Shown one piece after another: positions 43,320 through 52,085 of a stretch of DNA of 52,424 nucleotides. Position numbers and translations under genes: made by a program. Source of the stretch: JAAFHS01 sp046049665. GTDB taxonomy: Bacteria > Pseudomonadota > Alphaproteobacteria > Rhodobacterales > Rhodobacteraceae. The DNA lies in contig JBJOQW010000035.1 of NCBI GenBank assembly GCA_046049665.1, positions 1-52,424 of the forward strand. Reading direction: 5' to 3'. Each line of letters opens with the position of its first letter. Position 1 is the first letter of the stretch. Under the pieces are notes generated by a model. It ran no database searches and had not been told where the DNA came from. It saw only the letters and a program-made list of their open reading frames with translations.

Positions 43320-45956
43320 ATGGCTGAGATCAACATTGAAAAATACGCCGGCAAGATGAACCGCTTGGGCTATGACGCCTTCCTGCAAGGGATGCGTTAC
43401 GCGCGCGGCGAAAAGAACCGCAATGTGGAAGTGTGCCACTGGCTGTTTCATGTGGTCGCAAACCAGAATTCCGACATCTCGGTCACGCTTAATGAATTGA
43501 AGCTGGACCGCGGCCGCGTGCTGAAAGACCTGGATAAAGCGATGTCCACGCTGGACAAGAATGTGACCGAAAGCCCCGGCATTTCAGAAACCTTGGGGTC
43601 CGTACTGAACCACAGCTGGACCTATGCCAGCCTGTTCTTTGGCGAAGTGCAAATCCGCACGGGCCACGCGCTGGTGGCCCTGCTGAACGACAAGGGGCTC
43701 AAGCAGCAGTTGCTGCGCTATTCCTCCGTCTTCGCGGATATCTCGGTCGATCAGGTCAGCCGCGATGCGCGTGTGCTGTGGGCAGGGTCGGAAGAAGAAG
43801 ACATGCGCCCGATGGATGGCTCGGGCCTTTCTGCCGGTTCGGCGGCTGCGGCAACGGCAGGTGGCACAGGCAAGGCTGCGGCCACAGCGCTTGGGCGCTT
43901 TTCGCAGGACATGACGGCCGAGGCGGAGTCTGGCCGGATGGACAAGGTGGTCGGGCGCGATGATGAAATCCGCCAGATCATCGACATCCTGCTGCGCCGC
44001 CGCCAGAATAACCCGATCCTGACGGGTGAGGCCGGGGTGGGCAAAACCGCCGTGGTGGAAGGCTTTGCCCAGCGTCTGGCATCAGGCGATGTGCCGCCCG
44101 CGCTCAAGGGTATTCGCCTGCTGGCGCTTGATATTGGTGCTATGCAGGCGGGCGCTTCCATGAAGGGCGAATTTGAACAGCGCCTGCGTAGCGTGATTGA
44201 CGAAGTGCAGGCCAGCCCCACGCCGATCATCCTGTTCATTGACGAAGCACATACGCTGATCGGCGCAGGCGGTGCGGCAGGCACGGGCGATGCGGCCAAC
44301 CTGCTGAAACCGGCGCTGGCGCGCGGCACCCTGCGCACCATCGGGGCCACCACCTTTGCCGAATACCGCAACTATTTTGAAAAAGACCCGGCGCTGACGC
44401 GGCGTTTTCAGCCGGTAAACGTGGATGAACCCGATACTACGAAATGCGCCTATATGCTGCGCGGTATCCTTGCGCCGATGGAAAAGCACCACGGCGTGCG
44501 CATTTCTGATGCGGCCATCGTGGCGGCGGTGAACCTGTCGGCACGCTATATCCCCTCACGCCAACTGCCGGACAAGGCGGTGTCCTTGCTTGATACCGCA
44601 TGCGCCCGCGTAGCGATTTCGCAGGCGGCAACGCCTGCACGGATTCAAGACCTGCGCGAAAGCATCGCGGCGCTGGAGACGGAGATCAAAGGCAAGGAAG
44701 GCCAGGCTGATCTGGGCGAAGACGCGAGCGAACGCATTGCCGAGGCGCGGGGCCAGATTGAAAAGCTGGCCACCGAACTGGCCGAGTTTGAGGCCAAGTA
44801 CGGCGCCGAGAAAGAGCTGGTCGATAACATCCTGCGGCTGCGGGCCGCGATGACAGGCGAAGAAGCCCCCGAAGAAGCCCGCGCTGAAATGACTGCCGAA
44901 ATGCGCCGTCTGGATGGCACCAACCCCGATGACCGCATGGTTTACGCCCATGTTGATGAACAGGCGGTGGCTTCGGTCATCAGCGATTGGACCGGCATCC
45001 CTGCTGGCCGCATGGTGGCGGATGAACTGCAATCCATCCTGAAACTGGCCGATAACCTGAAGGAACGCGTCATCGGGCAGGACCACGGATTGAAGATGAT
45101 CGCCAAGCGGATCGAGACCAGCCGCGCAGGCCTTGCCAACCCGAACAAACCCATCGGCGTGTTCATGCTGTGCGGCCCGTCCGGTGTGGGTAAAACCGAA
45201 ACGGCGCTGGCACTGGCCGAGGCGATTTATGGCGGTGAGCAGAATATCATCACCATCAACATGTCCGAATTCCAGGAGGCGCATACCGTTTCGCTGCTGA
45301 AAGGCGCCCCCCCCGGCTATGTCGGTTACGGCGAAGGCGGGCGGTTGACCGAGGCCGTGCGCCGCAAGCCTTATTCGGTGGTGCTGCTGGACGAGATTGA
45401 AAAGGCCCACCCCGATGTGCACGAGCTGTTCTTTCAGGTGTTCGACAAGGGCATCATGGAAGATGGCAATGGCCGCCCGATCAACTTCAAGAACTGCGTC
45501 ATCCTGCTGACATCAAATGTGGGCACAGAGGTCATCATGGATATGGCTGATGCTGGCAACCTGACCCCAGACCCCGAAGAGGTAGAAGTGGCGCTGCGCC
45601 CACCGCTGCAAAAGGTGTTCCCGCCCGCATTGCTGGGCCGGATCGTGACGATCCCCTACTTCCCGCTGGGCACCGAAGTGCTGGGCGGCATTACCAAGCT
45701 GAAGCTGGGGGCGGTGGCCAAGCGTCTGCGTGATGCGCATGGTGCCAAGCTGAATTATGGGCCAGACGTTCTGGCGCATATCGTTGATCAGTGCCGCGAC
45801 CCGGATTCGGGCGGGCGCATGATCGACAATATCATCACCAACTCGATCCTGCCGGAATTGTCACGGCAGGTGCTCAGCCGCATGGTTTCAGGTGAAAAGA
45901 TGACGTCGGTGGATGTGGTGATGGACAATGGCGCGATCGGTTACCGGTTTGCGTAA
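43320..45956 (+). CDS. clpV: Type VI secretion AAA+ ATPase ClpV (TssH)
   Basis: An 878-residue ClpB-like disaggregase that pulls apart contracted TssBC sheaths. An N-terminal Clp_N domain (residues about 1-160) is followed by two AAA+ modules: Walker A GEAGVGKTAVVEG with Walker B ILFIDEAHTLIGAGG, and Walker A GPSGVGKTETALAL with Walker B VVLLDEIEKAHPDV. A shorter coiled middle domain (about 440-540) separates them, as expected for ClpV rather than ClpB. It is the last conserved core gene of this operon. Confidence 0.95.
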   Translation: MAEINIEKYAGKMNRLGYDAFLQGMRYARGEKNRNVEVCHWLFHVVANQNSDISVTLNELKLDRGRVLKDLDKAMSTLDKNVTESPGISETLGSVLNHSWTYASLFFGEVQIRTGHALVALLNDKGLKQQLLRYSSVFADISVDQVSRDARVLWAGSEEEDMRPMDGSGLSAGSAAAATAGGTGKAAATALGRFSQDMTAEAESGRMDKVVGRDDEIRQIIDILLRRRQNNPILTGEAGVGKTAVVEGFAQRLASGDVPPALKGIRLLALDIGAMQAGASMKGEFEQRLRSVIDEVQASPTPIILFIDEAHTLIGAGGAAGTGDAANLLKPALARGTLRTIGATTFAEYRNYFEKDPALTRRFQPVNVDEPDTTKCAYMLRGILAPMEKHHGVRISDAAIVAAVNLSARYIPSRQLPDKAVSLLDTACARVAISQAATPARIQDLRESIAALETEIKGKEGQADLGEDASERIAEARGQIEKLATELAEFEAKYGAEKELVDNILRLRAAMTGEEAPEEARAEMTAEMRRLDGTNPDDRMVYAHVDEQAVASVISDWTGIPAGRMVADELQSILKLADNLKERVIGQDHGLKMIAKRIETSRAGLANPNKPIGVFMLCGPSGVGKTETALALAEAIYGGEQNIITINMSEFQEAHTVSLLKGAPPGYVGYGEGGRLTEAVRRKPYSVVLLDEIEKAHPDVHELFFQVFDKGIMEDGNGRPINFKNCVILLTSNVGTEVIMDMADAGNLTPDPEEVEVALRPPLQKVFPPALLGRIVTIPYFPLGTEVLGGITKLKLGAVAKRLRDAHGAKLNYGPDVLAHIVDQCRDPDSGGRMIDNIITNSILPELSRQVLSRMVSGEKMTSVDVVMDNGAIGYRFA

Positions 45957-45978
45957 GCGTATGTAACAAGAGGTAATT

Positions 45979-46740
45979 ATGGATCTTTTTCTGGGAATTG
46001 ACGGCTCCGGCCCCGGAGACGATGCTGAATACAAGACCGCGTTTTCCGATAGTTTTGTCAAACGTTATTGGGATAAGGGGTCGTTCACGCGCAGGGGGTA
46101 TCTGCGCGGCCCCGGTATGATGGGGTCAGAAACCCGTGGTCTGGTGAATTCCGGCCGGGCATGGATTCTGGACAGTATTGCTGACCTGAACCGCCACAAG
46201 ACGCCCTACAGGTTGTTCCTGTCGGGTTACAGCCGGGGTGGTGCCGCGGTGACGGAAATCGCCTTCGAACTGAAGGGCAAAGGCATCAAGGTGCATACGA
46301 TGCTTTTGTTTGATGCAGTCGATCAGTCGGTGCTGTCCAATGTTGATGTGGTGCCGTCCAATGTGAAGTACTGCTACCACGCAATGCGCAACCCGGCGGC
46401 AGGGTCGCGAGAATTCTTTGGCAACTGCGCCACCAAAGCGGCTGCCGGCGTGAAATTTGAAAAGCAGACGTTCTGGTGCACCCATGGTGCCATGGGCGGC
46501 ACGCCATGGACGAAAGCTGGCCGTTCCGGCAAGATCGAAGAAATGTCGAATACCGAAAAAGTCGGTGCCATGCTTGGCGCGGGCACGATCCCGGTCGTAG
46601 GGCCATTGGCGCAGCGCAAGGTGCATGAGAACGATTACACCAACGTCACGCTGGATCAGGAAAAGGCGGCTGGCCCCGCGATCTGGAAATGGATGAACGA
46701 GAAACTGGCCATCTCAAAGATGGACGTCGCCACAAGCTGA
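45979..46740 (+). CDS. Tle1-like alpha/beta serine hydrolase, candidate T6SS effector
   Basis: A 253-residue protein not assigned to a named family with confidence. Ser85 lies in SGYSRGGAA, a G-x-S-x-G nucleophile elbow of the GxSRG form seen in DUF2235/Tle1 phospholipases. LLFDAVDQ (Asp112 or Asp115) and TFWCTHGAMGG (His169) follow in the order Ser-Asp-His, in places matching the Tle1 WDTV and HxxVGGG motifs. No signal peptide is seen. A good ribosome binding site (AAGAGGTAATT-ATG) sits 23 bases after clpV. The position at the end of the T6SS operon suggests a lipase effector; a structural or regulatory role is not excluded. No adjacent immunity gene is obvious. Confidence 0.6.
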   Translation: MDLFLGIDGSGPGDDAEYKTAFSDSFVKRYWDKGSFTRRGYLRGPGMMGSETRGLVNSGRAWILDSIADLNRHKTPYRLFLSGYSRGGAAVTEIAFELKGKGIKVHTMLLFDAVDQSVLSNVDVVPSNVKYCYHAMRNPAAGSREFFGNCATKAAAGVKFEKQTFWCTHGAMGGTPWTKAGRSGKIEEMSNTEKVGAMLGAGTIPVVGPLAQRKVHENDYTNVTLDQEKAAGPAIWKWMNEKLAISKMDVATS

Positions 46741-46752
46741 CGCCTTGCAAGA

Positions 46753-49179
46753 TCAAGGATTTGGCGGGTCAGTCTGTTCTGCAGGCTGGCCCGCCTCATT
46801 TTCCGCGCCATCCGCCTCGCCACGCGCCTCAGCCATGATCTGATCAACAATATCCATGTACACCTTTACTTCGGGCGGAATGGGGGCCGCCACGGGCGCG
46901 CTGGGTGCGGCGGGGGCGCTGCCCATCTTGCGGTCGGCCCAGGCCTTCAGGTCCGCAATCGTGTAATTGGTCAGGAACGGGTTGGCCCCCACCACTGATT
47001 GGCCCATCACGGCCAGCACTGTTTGCCCATCTTGCGCTGACAACGCCACATCCGCGCCCGATGGACCCAGAAAATGCGCAAGGTACAGCCGCCCCGCTGT
47101 AATCTGGTGGCCCTTGCCGCGTAAAAAGCTTTCGTTCTCGCGCGCAAGGTTCATCACCATTTCGCGGCTCAGCGTCGGGTCAAGACGCAGGTCCAGCAGT
47201 TCTTGCCGTGACATGTTCGCCGCCAGATCGGGCCGGTAATCGCGCATCATCCGCAACCAGGTGCTTTCAATGAACTGCCCCAGCCCCGTGGCCGATGACA
47301 AGGGGTTCTTCGCCGCAGCGTTCCCGCCGCTTTCCACCTGAATGATCACATCCGTCAGCGTTTCCACCGCTGCCGACGCAACGCCGCTGCTGACAGCAAC
47401 AGGTGCACTGCCCCCACCACCGCCACCGCCCGGCGCATTAAAGTTCAACGGGTCAACGGGTGACCCGGCAACATGAATCTCAAAGTGCAGATGCGGCCCG
47501 GTTGACCGCCCCGTTGTGCCCACATAGCCGATCAGGTCACCCTTGTTCACCGCCTTGCCATTGGCCATGCCCGGCCCAAACGCATCCATATGCGCATAGC
47601 GGCTTTGAATGCCATTGCCGTGCTCAATGTAGATGACATTGCCATAGCCACCCGCCACCCCCAGAAAGCTGATATTGCCAGCGCCAATCGCCACAATCGG
47701 CGTGCCCGTCGGTGCCGCCCAATCCACCCCCGCATGCAGTTTTGTCACCTTCAGGATCGGGTGGAAACGCGGCCCGAACTTTGATGTCAGCGTGCCCTGC
47801 ACCGGGGTCACAAACCCACCCCCCAGCGCTCCGCCCCCGCCACCACCACCGCCCCCATCTGCCCGAAAGCAGGCATAGACACCTGCCTCGGCTGCACTGA
47901 CAGTTACATAGCACGCCTTTTCACCCGATGGCCCAACGATACCCGCATACAGTATCTGCCCCGGCCCACCGCCAGACTCTGCCGGGTCAGGTGCGTACAG
48001 CAGCGTCATCCTGTCGCCCTCGGCCGCAATCGCCTCCATGTCAAATGTCTTCGACATCAGCACAATCGCCTCGCCCACCAGATTGGTCGGCACCCCATTG
48101 CGAATGGCCGCGCTGTAGAACCCGTCCAGCAAGCGGAAGTCCTGCACCGCCAGTGGCTCTGCCCCACCCTGCGCAGATGCAAGCCTTGGCAGATCATCAT
48201 CGATCCATGCATCGGCACCCTGTACATACGCGCCAGGCGCGATGCGTGACAGGCTGCCCAGATAGCCATCAAGATTATAAAGCGAAAGGTTCAGCACCTC
48301 GGGCGCGGTTTCATCGGGCCGATAGCGGATGGCAATGATATGCCCCGCAGGCATCGCCGCAAGCGCCGGTAGCAACGGTTCGGCCACTGTCATGAAGGCA
48401 GTTGCCACAGCTTCTGGAAAATCATTTGCCGCCAGAACATCTGCTACGGAACGCGTCGCCTCTACCCGCAGGACAATATCCTTGAACACCGGCTTGCGCG
48501 CTGCCTCGGGCCGCACATAGGCGATGCTGGTCGTGTTCTGAATCGCTGTTTCCGTGTAGCTGACCGTCACAGGCTCACCGCCCAGAGATTCACCCCAGCT
48601 TGCATCACCATCGCTGACCACCACTTCCTCGCCTGGCGCAGGCGCATCAGGCAGCGGTTCAGCACCGATTTCCGGCAGGGCTTCGGCCTGAAAGGTCTGG
48701 CTCTGTGTGGCTTGGAAAAATGCAAAATCTTCGCGGCTGGAGGGAAGCGCTGTCATCAGCGCACGCTCCTTGACCACCATTTCATCTTCCACCAGCACAA
48801 AGCGCCCCGGCAAAACCGGACCGAACCGCCGTGCATCCAACGTTGGCGGCCCGGGCAGTTCTTGTGATCGTGCCGTGCCTGCCGTTTCAAACCGCAGGAT
48901 CATCGGGTCACCGGCAATGTCCACAAAGGGCGTTGAAACCCTGATAGGTGCTGCGGCCTGATCCCCCAGTTCAATCTGCATCGGTTGATCGCCCGTATCC
49001 GCAATCAGAACCGCATCAGGATCTTCCCCGCCCGATGACCACATCCCCCGGCCATACCAGCCCGCAGTGCCAACCAGCGCAAGGACCAGCGCCACACCAG
49101 CAATGCGGCGGCGTATCCGCGCGGCCCTGCGCCGGGCTGCAGGAGCGGCGGCGGCCTTGAACTGCGGATCAACTTGCAT
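46753..49179 (-). CDS. Membrane-anchored M23 endopeptidase-lytic transglycosylase fusion
   Basis: An 808-residue peptidoglycan hydrolase with two catalytic domains. An Arg-rich N-terminus leads to one membrane helix (about 24-46). Residues about 230-440 resemble the MepM/Csd3-type LysM-like and inhibitory domains (TRSVADVLAANDF, GDRMTLLYAP, GQILYAGIV). After a Gly-rich linker comes an M23 domain with the zinc ligands His482 and Asp486 in HAGVD and His563 in HLHFEIHV. A second Gly linker leads to an SLT-like domain with the catalytic Glu in IIQVESGGN and ATGLGQFIESTW. The tail is Ala/Pro-rich and acidic. It is third in a minus-strand operon converging on the T6SS genes. Confidence 0.85.
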   Translation of the reverse strand: MQVDPQFKAAAAPAARRRAARIRRRIAGVALVLALVGTAGWYGRGMWSSGGEDPDAVLIADTGDQPMQIELGDQAAAPIRVSTPFVDIAGDPMILRFETAGTARSQELPGPPTLDARRFGPVLPGRFVLVEDEMVVKERALMTALPSSREDFAFFQATQSQTFQAEALPEIGAEPLPDAPAPGEEVVVSDGDASWGESLGGEPVTVSYTETAIQNTTSIAYVRPEAARKPVFKDIVLRVEATRSVADVLAANDFPEAVATAFMTVAEPLLPALAAMPAGHIIAIRYRPDETAPEVLNLSLYNLDGYLGSLSRIAPGAYVQGADAWIDDDLPRLASAQGGAEPLAVQDFRLLDGFYSAAIRNGVPTNLVGEAIVLMSKTFDMEAIAAEGDRMTLLYAPDPAESGGGPGQILYAGIVGPSGEKACYVTVSAAEAGVYACFRADGGGGGGGGGALGGGFVTPVQGTLTSKFGPRFHPILKVTKLHAGVDWAAPTGTPIVAIGAGNISFLGVAGGYGNVIYIEHGNGIQSRYAHMDAFGPGMANGKAVNKGDLIGYVGTTGRSTGPHLHFEIHVAGSPVDPLNFNAPGGGGGGGSAPVAVSSGVASAAVETLTDVIIQVESGGNAAAKNPLSSATGLGQFIESTWLRMMRDYRPDLAANMSRQELLDLRLDPTLSREMVMNLARENESFLRGKGHQITAGRLYLAHFLGPSGADVALSAQDGQTVLAVMGQSVVGANPFLTNYTIADLKAWADRKMGSAPAAPSAPVAAPIPPEVKVYMDIVDQIMAEARGEADGAENEAGQPAEQTDPPNP
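46763..46803 (+). terminator. Candidate terminator of the plus-strand T6SS operon
   Basis: GGCGGGTCAG (46763-46772) pairs with CTGGCCCGCC (46786-46795) with one wobble, followed by TCATTTTCC. It lies 22 bases after the hydrolase gene stop and inside the 3' end of the converging M23 gene. Confidence 0.45.
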
Positions 49180-49194
49180 GCCAGTCCGCGCCTC

Positions 49195-50727
49195 TTACCG
49201 GAACGCCCCGGTCCCGTTGTTCTGACGAATGCGGCGGCCGGTTTCGGCCGGGGCAGGTGCGGGTGCCGGGGCTGGCGCGGCCGCTGCGGGTGCCTGCGTG
49301 CGCTGCGTCCGTTGGGTGGTACGCGGGGCAGCCGCCGCTGGGGCCGGGGCCGGGGCAGGCGCCACGACATCCGGGCAGGCCACTTCATCCTCGGTCAACA
49401 ACTGGCGGAACACTTCAACAGTGGGTTCCTGCGTTGTGGCCGCCACTTTCAGCGTGTCGAAATACAGCTGCAATGCACGGCGCGACCCATTGCCCCAATC
49501 CCCGTCAATTGCGCGCGTGTAGCAGTTCATCCGCGCAAGCTCCGTCTGCACCGCAACTGCCAGCTGTTCTGGTGGCGGGTCATAGGCCCCACTCTGAATC
49601 AACTCGGCATAGCCCGTCGCATCTGATGCCTTCAGCGCCTTGCGTGCCTCGATATCGGTATAATCAAGTTGCTGAACCGGTGGGGTTTCGGGCACATCAG
49701 GTACCGCCAGCGATGCCAGCGTTTCTTGTTCGCCCAGAATGATCGAAGGTTGCGGCAAACCACCGGCACCCGGAACCGGGCGCGGGCCGGTTGGCCGCGG
49801 CGTTGCCGGAGCAGCCGCAAGCGTGGCCAGCGCCTCGCCTTGCACCTCGGCACCCGCCACGATGGGTGACACCACCGTTTGCACCGGCGAGATGACGCCC
49901 GCATTCTGCACAATCACGGGTGAGGCCGCCGCCACCACATCACCCCCGGCGGCTGGCGCTTGCGCGGGCCTTGCATCGGCCACGTCAACCACGATGCCGG
50001 CCTCAGACCACAGTGTCAGCATCTTTTCCCGGTCGGCCGGGGATAGCCGGTCCAGCATCTGATAATCGGCTGCCGTCAAAACTGTGCTGCTGGTTGCCGC
50101 CCGAAAGGTAAAGGGCGTGGTCAGCCCGGTCTGCACCCATACACCCGGTCCTGCAACGGCTTCACTTGCAGGGAACTGTTCTGTCAGCGCCATGCCCGGT
50201 GCCGTGATCCGCGTCAGCATTTCCTGTGCCATGCTTGGCGCCCCCGTCGGGCAGGGCGCGCCCGGTGCTGTGGGCAATGCCAGAAAGACATTCGGAGCAA
50301 GCGTGGGTGGCGGCAAAGCTTCGGCCCCCGGACGGCAGGTATCAAGAAACACCAGCGCCTGTTCGCGCCCGCCTGATTGCAGGGCCGCTATTGTCGCTGC
50401 AAGCGAAACAGGCTCCGCGCCGGTCACCAGCATGGTTTCAGTGCCCTCGGGGCGCGCTGCACCGCTGAAAAACAAAAGCGCTGTCGCATCTTTCGGCAAT
50501 CCGGTCAGTGCCTGTGTCAGTGCTGCAGCATTCGGGTTTTCCATGCGCGTCACGGCAAAGCCCATGCCGAAAAGCGTTTCCGAAAGTGCAAACGCATCTT
50601 TACGCATTGATTCGGTCGGCGGTGCCCCGGCATCGGACGAGACGATCAGCGCCACCCGATCCTGTGCGAAAGCAGGTATCCCATAGGCGACAATCAGCGC
50701 AATCAGTGCTTTTCTTGCCACAATCAC
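49195..50727 (-). CDS. Caspase-fold (peptidase C14) protein lacking the catalytic His; exported
   Basis: A 510-residue protein with a signal peptide (to about IPAFAQ21). Residues about 22-220 match the bacterial caspase-like fold: DRVALIVSSDAG, then ATALLFFSGAAR where caspases have YYxGHG, then ALVFLDTCRP where they have LDACR. Cys131 is kept but the His position is Ala90. Residues about 385-465 resemble a peptidoglycan-binding-like unit (YTRAIDGDWGNGSRRALQLY), with a long Pro/Ala-rich region before it and another at the C-terminus. Translation starts at GTG 50725-50727, overlapping the upstream gene (GTGA). It is probably a pseudo-enzyme or scaffold in the periplasm. Confidence 0.75.
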   Translation of the reverse strand: MIVARKALIALIVAYGIPAFAQDRVALIVSSDAGAPPTESMRKDAFALSETLFGMGFAVTRMENPNAAALTQALTGLPKDATALLFFSGAARPEGTETMLVTGAEPVSLAATIAALQSGGREQALVFLDTCRPGAEALPPPTLAPNVFLALPTAPGAPCPTGAPSMAQEMLTRITAPGMALTEQFPASEAVAGPGVWVQTGLTTPFTFRAATSSTVLTAADYQMLDRLSPADREKMLTLWSEAGIVVDVADARPAQAPAAGGDVVAAASPVIVQNAGVISPVQTVVSPIVAGAEVQGEALATLAAAPATPRPTGPRPVPGAGGLPQPSIILGEQETLASLAVPDVPETPPVQQLDYTDIEARKALKASDATGYAELIQSGAYDPPPEQLAVAVQTELARMNCYTRAIDGDWGNGSRRALQLYFDTLKVAATTQEPTVEVFRQLLTEDEVACPDVVAPAPAPAPAAAAPRTTQRTQRTQAPAAAAPAPAPAPAPAETGRRIRQNNGTGAFR

Positions 50728-51134
50728 CCCCCTGCACCCTGTGGTGTCAGAAACAATGTCCAGCGTTCTGTCCGCTGGGTATCGACCTCAACATAGGGTA
50801 CCTCAATAAAGCCGCGAACGGCACAATCCTTTTCGCCCTGAATCTCGAATCTTTTTGGTCCGACACACATGTTCGTGGCCCCGTTCAAAATTGCATTGCC
50901 AAAGACATCCTGAGCAAAAACATACACATACCTTGCTTCAAGCTTGTCCTTTATCACGTTGGCGCACTGGTTTGGTCCTACCGTCCACCACCCGCGCGTC
51001 ACAAATTCATTCCGCTCAAATTGCCCGATAGCAACGTTGACCACATCAAAAGACTGGTTGCACACGGCAAATTCGGCCCGCGCCGGAAACGCCTGCAGGG
51101 CCAGCATCACAGTGATACACAATATCAGCCGCAT
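50724..51134 (-). CDS. Secreted DUF1036-type protein
   Basis: A 136-residue exported protein with a signal peptide ending near FPARA. The mature part FAVCNQSFDVVNVAIGQFE, TRGWWTVGPNQCANVI and ERWTLFLTPQG fits the DUF1036 pattern, including four cysteines. The function of the domain is unknown. The start ATG 51134 lacks a clear ribosome binding site; a GTG five codons upstream is an alternative. It is first in the minus-strand operon and coupled to the caspase-fold gene. Confidence 0.75.
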   Translation of the reverse strand: MRLILCITVMLALQAFPARAEFAVCNQSFDVVNVAIGQFERNEFVTRGWWTVGPNQCANVIKDKLEARYVYVFAQDVFGNAILNGATNMCVGPKRFEIQGEKDCAVRGFIEVPYVEVDTQRTERWTLFLTPQGAGG

Positions 51135-51165
51135 TTTGGTCAGAATCACCGTCCATTCTCTTTCA

Positions 51166-51194
51166 TTGCGACAAATGACTGTCTTCGGTATCAT
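51166..51194 (+). promoter_or_regulatory. Candidate promoter for the secreted-protein/ExbB-like operon
   Basis: TTGCGA (51166-51171) and TATCAT (51189-51194) are separated by exactly 17 bases, with 4/6 and 5/6 matches to the sigma-70 consensus. The predicted start site near 51201 places ATG 51208 too close to initiate well, favouring ATG 51229. Confidence 0.55.
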
Positions 51195-51228
51195 GGAGCC
51201 GTAAATTATGGACACAAGGGCTTTCTCA

Positions 51229-51537
51229 ATGGCACGCAGTTTGCGTATTTCGGCCAGCGCAGTTGCTCTGGTATTGTCAATGGTGTCTGGTCCGGCGATT
51301 GCCCAGAATTTGGGTGATGAGCAGATTTCGGTTCCGTTTTCGTCTCTTTCTGCTGCGGCGCAGCAGGAAATCATTGCGCTGCAGCGTCAACTGAACCACG
51401 AATCGGCCCCCGCTCCGGTCTTCCAGCCGCTTGAACGGCCGGTGTCCCGCACGGTGGCAACCCCGGTTCACTCTGCCCCGGCGCTGCTTGATGATCGTCG
51501 CGCACGGGTCAATTGGGCTATTGGCGTCTACCGTTAG
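51229..51537 (+). CDS. Small secreted protein of unknown function
   Basis: A 102-residue protein with a signal peptide (MARSLRISASAVALVLSMVSGPAIAQ). The mature part has a short helical segment LSAAAQQEIIALQRQL, a Pro-rich stretch and a C-terminal DDRRARVNWAIGVYR. I do not recognise a family. I chose ATG 51229 because AAGGG precedes it with good spacing and the promoter lies too close to the ATG at 51208. It is divergent from the DUF1036 gene and precedes another secreted protein and the ExbB-like gene. Confidence 0.65.
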   Translation: MARSLRISASAVALVLSMVSGPAIAQNLGDEQISVPFSSLSAAAQQEIIALQRQLNHESAPAPVFQPLERPVSRTVATPVHSAPALLDDRRARVNWAIGVYR

Positions 51538-51654
51538 GCCTGGTTCCTGAAAAGTCAGCATATCCCATCTTGACAGGTGGCATCGAAAAGCGACCATTCC
51601 GTAATTGGTAGCGGTGGGGCGTCCAGCCCCTTCGCCAAAGTTATGGGGGCTCGG

Positions 51655-52080
51655 ATGAATTTTCACCTGTCTGCGGTTGCCGCGCTGATACTGGCTGCTT
51701 GCCCGGTCTGGGCGCAAGACGCCACACCGGCAATTGCGCTTGAATTGAATGGTGCAGCGGATACGCCCGAAAGTGCCTGCCGCCTGACCTATGTCGCCAA
51801 CAATGGCCTGACAGCACCGCTGGAACAAACCAGCTTTCAGATGGCTGTCTTTGACACGGCCGGTGCAGTGACCCGGCTGATCGTGCTGGACTTCGGCGCC
51901 CTGGCCGTTGGCAAGACCAAGGTCGTGCAGTTTGATATTCCCGGCCAGACCTGTGCCCAAATCTCGCGCATCGTCGTCAATGATGTCGCGCAATGCACCA
52001 CCACCGGTGGCGCCGCAGTCGACGGGTGCCTGACCGCACTCGCCACCGCATCGCGCAGCAGCATTCAGTTCGGGTTGTAA
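51655..52080 (+). CDS. Small exported protein of unknown function, possible lipoprotein
   Basis: A 141-residue protein with a signal peptide MNFHLSAVAALILAACPVWAQ; LAAC is a possible lipobox, but cleavage after VWA is equally plausible. The mature domain has four Cys residues (ESACRLTY, GQTCAQI, AQCTTT, DGCLTAL) and alternating beta-like strands, suggesting a small disulfide-bonded beta protein. No family is assigned. GGGGGCTCGG precedes ATG 51655; the longer frame from 51577 has no signal. It ends five bases before the ExbB-like gene, so the two are probably co-translated. Confidence 0.7.
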   Translation: MNFHLSAVAALILAACPVWAQDATPAIALELNGAADTPESACRLTYVANNGLTAPLEQTSFQMAVFDTAGAVTRLIVLDFGALAVGKTKVVQFDIPGQTCAQISRIVVNDVAQCTTTGGAAVDGCLTALATASRSSIQFGL

Positions 52081-52085
52081 TCACC

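Noticed and set aside
51208..51228. Earlier ATG for the small secreted protein
   Set aside because: The predicted transcription start near 51201 leaves no room for a ribosome binding site, and the extra seven residues weaken the signal peptide.
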